NCBI GenBank assembly: GCA_026418655.1
Contig: JAOAAW010000193.1
Span: 1 to 12,604, forward strand
Length of the DNA: 12,604 nucleotides
Direction: 5' to 3'
DNA from: a bacterium
Lineage (GTDB): Bacteria; Ratteibacteria; UBA8468; B48-G9; DTJG01
Each line of letters begins with the position of its first letter. Position 1 is the first letter of the stretch. Position numbers and translations under genes: made by a program. This document shows, piece after piece, positions 7,611 to 12,604 of this stretch. Below the pieces are notes generated by a model. The model did no database searches and had not been told where the DNA came from. It was given only the letters and a program-made list of their open reading frames with translations.

Positions 7611-8488
7611 ACAATTCTAAATTAGGACAGAAAAAAGGAACAGGACTCCTTATACTATTGCTCATTTTCTTATTACTATTGACTCTTCTGTTTCTTATAG
7701 AGGAAGTTAAGAAGAAATCACCAGCAGGTAAACTACAGCCCACAGAAAAAAAGGAAGAAAAAATAGGAAAAAAAATAACCGAGTCAAAACCACTGAGTAT
7801 AAAAAAAAGCTCAGGAAAAATTGCCCTTATCATTGATGACGTTGGATGGAATCCTGATGTTATTGCCTACGTTACCAAAATAGGTGTGCCACTGACTCTT
7901 GCTATTCTTCCAGATAGTCCATTTGCATTCAAAATAGCTCAACAACTATCAGGAAAAAAAAATATTGATATAATTCTTCATGTACCCCTTGAACCTGAAG
8001 AGACATCACAGACAGAAACCATATTGGCGCAGCAATTTCTGACCACAAAAATGCATGACGATGAACTCAGAAAAAAAATGGATGATTATTTTACAAAGTT
8101 CGGCCCCTATATAACAGGTGTCAATCACCATATGGGTTCAAAATTCAGTACTGACAGGGAAAAAATGGAAGTCATTTTACAAAAAATTAAGGAGAAAAAA
8201 CTTATATATATTGATAGCCTGACCTCAAAAAGGTCTGTAGGTTATACACTGGCAAAAGAAATGGGTATACCTTCTGTAAAAAGAGATATTTTCATTGACA
8301 ATTCCTCTCAGTATTCTGATATATCGGGAAGCCTTGAAGAAGCAGCAAAAATTGCCAATCTGAAAGGAACGGTTGTTGCTATTGGACACGCAAGAACAGC
8401 AACATTTAAAGCACTGGAAGAAAAAATACCTGAACTAAAAAAACAGGGGTATGAATTTATTTCTCTTACAGAAGCAATAAGACAATGA
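7607..8488 (+). CDS. Divergent polysaccharide deacetylase family protein (YibQ/DUF610 type)
   Basis: Member of the divergent branch of the polysaccharide deacetylase (NodB-like barrel) superfamily, whose natural substrate is not established. In the 293-residue protein, residues 13-31 form one strongly hydrophobic transmembrane segment, followed by a Lys/Glu/Pro-rich spacer (about 32-69) and the barrel domain from about 71. Family motifs are present in order: IALIIDDVG (D77, D78), ILHVPLEP (H125), GVNHHMGSKFSTD (N173, H174, H175), IYIDSLTS and AIGHAR. The predicted topology is membrane-anchored with the barrel in the periplasm. The ATG overlaps the ctpA stop (7607-7610), and its own stop overlaps the tsaD start (8485-8488). 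Only a poor AAAAGG element precedes the start, so coupling is likely. Next to a peptidoglycan peptidase and a Ctp protease, a role in wall or envelope glycan maintenance is the sensible inference. Confidence 0.92.
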   Translation: MNNSKLGQKKGTGLLILLLIFLLLLTLLFLIEEVKKKSPAGKLQPTEKKEEKIGKKITESKPLSIKKSSGKIALIIDDVGWNPDVIAYVTKIGVPLTLAILPDSPFAFKIAQQLSGKKNIDIILHVPLEPEETSQTETILAQQFLTTKMHDDELRKKMDDYFTKFGPYITGVNHHMGSKFSTDREKMEVILQKIKEKKLIYIDSLTSKRSVGYTLAKEMGIPSVKRDIFIDNSSQYSDISGSLEEAAKIANLKGTVVAIGHARTATFKALEEKIPELKKQGYEFISLTEAIRQ

Positions 8489-9462
8489 TAGTTGTAGGTG
8501 TTGAAACATCGTGTGATGAAACATCCATCGGAATAACCAGAGATTCCAAAATACTTGTTAATTTAATAGCAAGTCAGGAAAAAATCCATTCGCGATTCGG
8601 AGGCATAGTTCCAGAACTGGCAAGCCGTGCCCACCTTGAAAAAATTGTGCCTCTTTTCAATACAGGATTGAAAGAAACCGGTCTAAAGGTTGATCAAATT
8701 GATGTGTTTGGTGTTACAAATACTCCTGGATTAAAAGGAAGTCTCCTTGTCGGCGCAGCCTTTACACATAGTCTTGCATATGCTCTTTGTAAACCTATCT
8801 ACAATGTCAACCATCTATATGCACATATAGCCGCTTGTTTTATTGACAAGAATATTTCATTTCCTGCATTGGGTCTGGTTATTTCAGGCGGACATACTAA
8901 TCTATTTTTATTGAGAAGTTATACAAAATTCATCCCCCTTGGAAAAACAAGGGACGATGCATGCGGGGAAGTATTTGACAAGGTTGGAAGAATGCTAAAT
9001 TTGCCATTTCCCGGTGGCGCACATGTTGAAAAAATCGCCCTTAAGGGAGACGAAAACAGAATAAAATTTCCAGTTTCTCGTATAACAAATTCACTTGATT
9101 TCAGTTTCAGCGGAATTAAAACAGCTGTTTATTATCATATTTTAAAAAATGGCATAATAAATCCTGAGGATATAGCAGCTTCGTTTCAGAAGGCAGTTAC
9201 GGATTCAATTCTTATTAAAATTGAAGACGCGCTTAAATTACACCCGGTAAAACATTTTTTATTTGGTGGTGGAGTTATACGAAACAATTATCTGAGAAAT
9301 AAAATAGAAGAAAAACTGAAAGAAAAGAATGTGAGACCTATTATTGCCAGACCCGATCTTTGTATGGATAATGGTGCGAAGGTGGCGATTTTTACCTACT
9401 ATCTTGTATTTGAAAAATATAAACCAGACCCTTATGCAATAAATGTTCTTCCAACGAAATAA
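8485..9462 (+). CDS. tsaD: tRNA N6-adenosine threonylcarbamoyltransferase
   Basis: Transfers the threonylcarbamoyl group from threonylcarbamoyl-AMP to A37 of ANN-decoding tRNAs (t6A), working with TsaB and TsaE in bacteria; TsaC makes the intermediate. The 325-residue protein has the ASKHA-fold signatures VETSCDETS (residues 6-14), FGGIVPELASRAH, the metal-binding pair His110 and His114 in NHLYAH, VISGGHTN, GKTRDDACGEVFDKVGRML, the DFSFSGIKTA segment, FGGGVIRNN and the second metal site Asp295 in CMDNGAKVA. The central motif reads HLYAH where E. coli has HMEGH; the metal histidines are kept. The start overlaps the previous stop (ATGA, 8485-8488) without a clear ribosome site. The TAA at 9460-9462 is separated by a single base from the stop of convergent mltG. 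tsaB, tsaC and tsaE are not in the window. Confidence 0.97.
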   Translation: MIVVGVETSCDETSIGITRDSKILVNLIASQEKIHSRFGGIVPELASRAHLEKIVPLFNTGLKETGLKVDQIDVFGVTNTPGLKGSLLVGAAFTHSLAYALCKPIYNVNHLYAHIAACFIDKNISFPALGLVISGGHTNLFLLRSYTKFIPLGKTRDDACGEVFDKVGRMLNLPFPGGAHVEKIALKGDENRIKFPVSRITNSLDFSFSGIKTAVYYHILKNGIINPEDIAASFQKAVTDSILIKIEDALKLHPVKHFLFGGGVIRNNYLRNKIEEKLKEKNVRPIIARPDLCMDNGAKVAIFTYYLVFEKYKPDPYAINVLPTK

Positions 9463-9463
9463 C

Positions 9464-10444
9464 TTATTGTTGCAGCTTTTCTGTTTCCGAAGAGATACTA
9501 CCAATATATTGGGTTTTCGCGTTCAGATGTTCTGAGTAGGTGGTTGAAAAATAGTGAGTACCATCTCCCTTTGATACAAAAAACATGTAGGATGTTTTTG
9601 CTGGATAAATTGCAGCTTTCAGAGATTCTCTTCCTGGATTACAAATAGGTCCAGGTGGTAAACCTCTGAATCTATAAGTATTATAAGGCGAGTTCAATCT
9701 TAAGTCACTCATACTCAAATTCTTCTTATTACCAATCACATATTTTATTGTCGCACAACTCTGAAGTGGCATCCTTTTTTTAAGTCTATTATAGAAAATT
9801 CCTGCTATGATAGGTCTTTCTGAATTAACCTCTGCTTCTTTTTCAACAATGGAAGCAATTGTAACAATCTTTTTAATTTCTTCTTGTTTCAGTTCGTTAC
9901 CTTCAGGGTATATTTCTCGAAAAATTTCCCAAAACCTTTCAGCCATTTTTTTTACCACGGCCTCCTTGGATATCCCAATTGGGAAATGATAGGTATCAGG
10001 AAAAAGAAATCCTTCGAGATTTTGTTTCCTTGCAAACTCATCAAATTCCAAAGAAGTACTTATTCCTTCCTGCTCTAGGATCTTTCCAATTTCGTGGCAT
10101 GTTATTCCTTCATAAAAGACAAGCTTTATATATGCAATCTTACCTTTAACTATTTTATCCACAACGTCATAGATATAAGGCTTTCCACTAAACTCATAAA
10201 TTCCAGCCTTTATTTTTTTGTCAGCGTGCTTTTTACCCAAGATTTTTATAAATAATCTTGTATTTTTTATGATTTTTTTTTCAAAAAGTAAATTCGCCAC
10301 ATCGTTTGCATTTACATTCTTTGGAATCTCGATAAGTGTCCCGGGTTGCTGGTAATCCCCATAGAAACTGGCATGATATCTACCTAAAAAGATGGCAATA
10401 ACTACTCCGACTATAAAAGTTAATCCTATGAATACTATCCTCAT
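9464..10444 (-). CDS. mltG: Endolytic murein transglycosylase
   Basis: Membrane-anchored lytic transglycosylase (YceG family) that cuts nascent glycan strands and ends their elongation. The 326 residues contain one N-terminal transmembrane segment (about 4-21), a LysM-like region (about 35-100, LIEIPKNVNANDVANLL), and the catalytic domain with GFLFPDTYHFP, the catalytic Glu201 in ASIVEKEAEVNSER, FYNRLKKRMPLQSCATIKY, and the terminal SPYNTY, GLPPGPICNPGRESLKAA and YFSTTYSEH motifs. Length is normal for the family. On the minus strand GAGGAA (10456-10451) lies 6 nt upstream of the ATG, and the start overlaps the cinA stop by 4 nt (ATGA, 10441-10444), so it is co-expressed with cinA. With the LysM-NlpC/P60 gene it is the second peptidoglycan-cutting enzyme of the window, on the opposite strand. 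Confidence 0.96.
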   Translation of the reverse strand: MRIVFIGLTFIVGVVIAIFLGRYHASFYGDYQQPGTLIEIPKNVNANDVANLLFEKKIIKNTRLFIKILGKKHADKKIKAGIYEFSGKPYIYDVVDKIVKGKIAYIKLVFYEGITCHEIGKILEQEGISTSLEFDEFARKQNLEGFLFPDTYHFPIGISKEAVVKKMAERFWEIFREIYPEGNELKQEEIKKIVTIASIVEKEAEVNSERPIIAGIFYNRLKKRMPLQSCATIKYVIGNKKNLSMSDLRLNSPYNTYRFRGLPPGPICNPGRESLKAAIYPAKTSYMFFVSKGDGTHYFSTTYSEHLNAKTQYIGSISSETEKLQQ

Positions 10445-11706
10445 GATAAATTCCTCATAATAACCCTTCTAAGGAAATCTATTCCTGCAAGCGCTGCGCG
10501 TAGTTTTATAGCTGATCTGCTTCCAGAAAAATAAAATTTTCTTGTTTCAAAAAAGTGATTTGAAATAGCAACAGCCATCCATACCAATCCAATTGGTTTT
10601 TCTTCTGTTGCACCCGATGGACCCGCAATACCGGTGATTGAAAGAGATATGTCCGCCTTACCATATTTCCTTGCTCCCTTTGCCATTGCAATAGCAACCT
10701 CTTCGCTCACAGCACCAAATTTTCGTAATACTGTTTTTGGGACTTTCAATATTTTTTTCTTCAACCTGTTAGAGTATACAACAAAGGAACCATTAAAACA
10801 TTCGGAACTACCGGGAATCTCAGTAATAAGATGTCCCGCAAGTCCACCTGTACAAGATTCTGCAAAAGCACAAACAAGTTTCCTTTCCTTTAACATAATC
10901 ATAAGCGCTTCCTGAATAGAAATTCCATTTGTACCGAGAAAAGAATCTTCAAAAATTTCTCTCAAAGATGATTCAACTTCAGCAAAAAGGAATTGTTTAG
11001 TTTTTGGTAATTTTAGCCACAATTCAATCAGATAAGGAAGTGCAAGAATTGTCCATTGTCCCCCCAAAGAAATAATCCTTTCTCTGAGATTTTTCGTTTT
11101 TTCATCAACCACTGCCTCTGGTTCTCCTGCTATTCCAAATCCATTGCACACAGTATTTTGTGCAATGCCGTAATTCTTTTCTATATCTGGTAGCACATAG
11201 TTCGTTAACATTTCCTCAAACTCTCGGGGTGGTCCTGGCAGAAGAAAAATTATTCTTCCCATGTATTCTAACCTTATCCCTGGCGCTGTACCCGATTTAT
11301 TGGAAAGGATTACACCACCCTCTATAATCATGGCTTGCTTTTTATTTAATTCGGGAACATTGACAATTCTTCTTTCTTTAAATCTTTCCTGTATCTCTCT
11401 CCAGATCTCCTCAGAAAAAACAAGATTTCTTCCCGTAAGTTCTGCTACAGATTCTCGGGTAACATCATCAAAAGTAGGGCCCAGTCCGCCTGAAACCACT
11501 ACAATTTCACTATTTTCTAAACAGAAATTTATAGCTTTTTTAATTTCTTCACTTTTGTCACAGACAACCACATTGAAATTAACTTCAAAACCCCTCATTT
11601 CAAGTAATCTTGTCGCTATATGAATATTTGTATTAAGTGTGTGAAATAAAAGTTCACTTCCCACACATACGATACCGACACTATAAGCATTGGCTTTCTT
11701 ATTCAT
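10441..11706 (-). CDS. cinA: CinA: ADP-ribose pyrophosphatase-like domain fused to nicotinamide-nucleotide amidohydrolase
   Basis: Two-domain protein of the competence/damage-inducible CinA family (421 residues, normal length). The N-terminal MoCF-biosynthesis-like domain (about 8-175) carries GIVCVGSELL, VVSGGLGPTFDDVTRE, NKSGTAPG and LLPGPPREFEEM; in characterised relatives it hydrolyses ADP-ribose-type pyrophosphates. The C-terminal PncC domain (about 262-417) carries AESCTGGLAGHL with Ser284, then GSFVVYSN, GAVSEEVA and TGIAGPSGATEEKPIG; it deamidates NMN to nicotinate mononucleotide in the pyridine nucleotide cycle. ATG 11706 is the likely start since GIVCVGSELL follows at the expected distance. 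The ribosome site is weak (AGGA about 14 nt upstream). It follows the metallophosphoesterase gene after 20 nt, the longest gap in the window, and overlaps mltG by 4 nt. A role in competence cannot be inferred from the name; no com genes are here. Confidence 0.96.
   Translation of the reverse strand: MNKKANAYSVGIVCVGSELLFHTLNTNIHIATRLLEMRGFEVNFNVVVCDKSEEIKKAINFCLENSEIVVVSGGLGPTFDDVTRESVAELTGRNLVFSEEIWREIQERFKERRIVNVPELNKKQAMIIEGGVILSNKSGTAPGIRLEYMGRIIFLLPGPPREFEEMLTNYVLPDIEKNYGIAQNTVCNGFGIAGEPEAVVDEKTKNLRERIISLGGQWTILALPYLIELWLKLPKTKQFLFAEVESSLREIFEDSFLGTNGISIQEALMIMLKERKLVCAFAESCTGGLAGHLITEIPGSSECFNGSFVVYSNRLKKKILKVPKTVLRKFGAVSEEVAIAMAKGARKYGKADISLSITGIAGPSGATEEKPIGLVWMAVAISNHFFETRKFYFSGSRSAIKLRAALAGIDFLRRVIMRNLS
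10451..10456 (-). promoter_or_regulatory. Ribosome binding site of mltG
   Basis: GAGGAA on the minus strand within the cinA 3' end, 6 nt upstream of ATG 10444. It supports that start within the ATGA overlap. Confidence 0.65.
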
Positions 11707-11726
11707 AGCAATTATCTGATCCTGAA

Positions 11727-12278
11727 CTATTCAGATAGATTTATCTTTTCTATAAGAGAACCATCAAGCAGATTTAAAAGCTCGATGGTCTTCCTTCTGA
11801 TTATCCCTGCACCAGGAAAGTTCTTAGGAAGAGCGCAGCTGCCAGGATTGAGAAATATAACATCGGAGATTCGTTCAAGTTGAGCAAGGTGGGTATGCCC
11901 TGTGATAAATATATCAATCTTCCATTGCTTTGCGAGAGTTAAAAGTTCTTCTCGGGAATACCTATCACCATGGGTAATCAAAAATTTTTTTTCATATATC
12001 AAAGCAAAAGCAAATGGACTGCATAAGGGGAAATTACTTACCATCTGGTCGACTTCAGAATCACAGTTTCCTTTCGAACATATTATTGGAATATTTAATG
12101 AATTCAATTCTGAGGCAAGTGTACCAGGAGCATATCCTTCTGGAATAGGATTTCTTGGCCCAAAATAATAAATATCTCCTGCATGAAGTATGTATTCAAT
12201 ATCCGAAGTAAGATACTTTCTAACTTTTTCCCAGGCAGCAAAGGAACCATGTGTATCACTTATAACTAACACAGCCAT
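11727..12278 (-). CDS. YfcE/MJ0936-type metallophosphoesterase
   Basis: Small (183-residue) cytoplasmic calcineurin-like phosphodiesterase of the YfcE/MJ0936 group; members hydrolyse phosphodiesters with Mn or similar metals, but the physiological substrate is usually unknown. Numbered from the longer GTG start at 12281, the metal-site residues are all present: D9 and H11 in ISDTHG, D36 in HAGDIYYFGPRN, N72 in SKGNCD, H104 in THGDRYS, and H129 and H131 in TGHTH, followed by LNPGS. Two starts compete: GTG at 12281 (overlapping the upstream TGA as GTGA) and ATG at 12278 (overlapping as TGATG). I choose the ATG because AAGGAG (12291-12286) is 7 nt from it and only 4 nt from the GTG; the difference is one residue. 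The HAGDIYYFGPRNPIPEGY loop is typical of the family. The gene lies between a truncated unknown gene and cinA. Confidence 0.93.
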   Translation of the reverse strand: MAVLVISDTHGSFAAWEKVRKYLTSDIEYILHAGDIYYFGPRNPIPEGYAPGTLASELNSLNIPIICSKGNCDSEVDQMVSNFPLCSPFAFALIYEKKFLITHGDRYSREELLTLAKQWKIDIFITGHTHLAQLERISDVIFLNPGSCALPKNFPGAGIIRRKTIELLNLLDGSLIEKINLSE

Positions 12279-12585
12279 CACGATACTCCTTTTTTCAAAA
12301 CAGGTTTTTTCGGTAATACTTCAACGTAAAACTCCAGAAAAACTGCTTCCTTTCTATCCTTCAGAAATATTTTTATTTTCTTTCTGCCGGGTTCTTTAAA
12401 ATTAAGAGTTAAAAAATAATGGTCCATCTGAGGAGTAATTTTTCCATCGATTATATCTTCGACAATGAGATTTTGTGTTAAACCTGATATATTGTTTCCG
12501 TATCTGTCAAAAACTGAAAATTCAATCCCTATTTCCTGATCCTGTATTGCAATGAGATTGTCGGTTAATAGCCTCATTCCAGAAG
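12278..12585 (-). CDS. Unknown protein, C-terminal fragment with possible Ig-like beta-sandwich, truncated at contig end
   Basis: An open frame of about 102 codons that enters from the right edge of the genomic sequence and ends at TGA 12280-12278. I do not recognise the family. Visible features are alternating hydrophobic and polar residues typical of beta strands, a segment EFSVFDRYGNNISG like the D-x-G-N turns of bacterial Ig-like or filamin-type domains, and a KEPGRKKIKIFL strand near the end. No signal peptide or transmembrane segment is seen in this part. The first Met is at 12577, but the frame stays open upstream to the last genomic base (12585) and is closed only by a TAA inside the sequencing adapter. 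That Met is therefore probably internal. The stop overlaps the metallophosphoesterase start, so both probably share one transcript. Confidence 0.6.
12286..12291 (-). promoter_or_regulatory. Ribosome binding site of the metallophosphoesterase gene
   Basis: AAGGAG on the minus strand, preceded by an A-run and lying inside the 3' end of the upstream partial gene. Its 7-nt spacing to ATG 12278, against 4 nt to GTG 12281, is the reason for preferring the ATG start. Confidence 0.7.
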
Positions 12586-12604
12586 CTGTCTCTTATACAC
12601 ATCT
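12586..12604. other. Nextera transposase mosaic-end adapter (non-genomic)
   Basis: The last 19 bases read CTGTCTCTTATACACATCT, the exact reverse complement of the Tn5 mosaic end used in Nextera libraries. It sits flush at the window end and abuts coding sequence without a boundary. It is an untrimmed library adapter carried into the assembly and not a transposon copy. Confidence 0.96.

Noticed and set aside
9452..9472. Imperfect palindrome (CAAC...GTTG with inner AAT/ATT) covering both convergent stop codons, as a bidirectional terminator.
   Set aside because: The stem is short, AT-rich and bulged, and no T run follows on either strand; too weak to call.
10634..11623. Plus-strand open frames antisense to cinA (10634-10915 and 11261-11623).
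   Set aside because: They are shadows of the conserved cinA reading frame with no homology-like motifs.
12586..12604. Tn5 mosaic end as evidence of a transposon at the right edge.
   Set aside because: It is the exact adapter sequence flush with the contig end and has no transposase gene or target duplication; a library artefact explains it fully.

Overview
The window is a densely packed, AT-rich bacterial chromosome segment made of ordinary core and cell-envelope genes. Almost no base is non-coding: the longest gap between genes is 20 nt, and six neighbouring pairs overlap by 4 nt as ATGA, with a seventh stop/start overlap near the right end. I see no tRNA, rRNA, CRISPR array, insertion sequence, prophage or integrase. 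A transmembrane-anchored YibQ-type deacetylase next to an S41 peptidase suggests a diderm bacterium. The AT bias, the compact layout and the adapter sequence at the right end suggest an assembled contig, possibly metagenomic, from an uncultured lineage. An Omnitrophota-like affiliation is a guess that the sequence alone cannot settle.

Layout, + strand, 1..9462 (nine genes, one direction): the C-terminal half of a 2-oxoacid (pyruvate/acetoin-type) dehydrogenase E1 beta subunit, cut by the left edge; the E2 acyltransferase; serine O-acetyltransferase (cysE); an exported five-LysM NlpC/P60 peptidoglycan peptidase; an aldose-1-epimerase-fold protein; gatB (amidotransferase for Asn-tRNA/Gln-tRNA); an S41 C-terminal processing protease (ctpA type) with a PDZ domain; a divergent polysaccharide deacetylase (YibQ type); and tsaD (tRNA t6A synthesis). 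- strand, 12585..9464 (read right to left): the C-terminal remnant of an unknown, possibly Ig-like protein; a YfcE/MJ0936-type metallophosphoesterase; cinA; and mltG. The two gene sets converge, with a single base between the tsaD and mltG stop codons.

Functionally the window mixes acetyl-CoA production (E1-E2) and use (CysE), cell-wall remodelling and its likely proteolytic control (LysM-NlpC/P60, CtpA, YibQ, MltG), translation accuracy (GatB, TsaD) and metabolite repair (CinA). No promoter or convincing terminator lies inside the window, so both transcription units probably start outside it.

The last 19 bases (12586-12604) are identical to the Nextera transposase mosaic end, so the right edge is a library artefact and not genome. 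I did not find a new defence, mobile or biosynthetic system. The most useful leads are the adapter, the pairing of an NlpC/P60 wall peptidase with a CtpA protease, the terminator-less convergence, and small active-site deviations in TsaD and CtpA.
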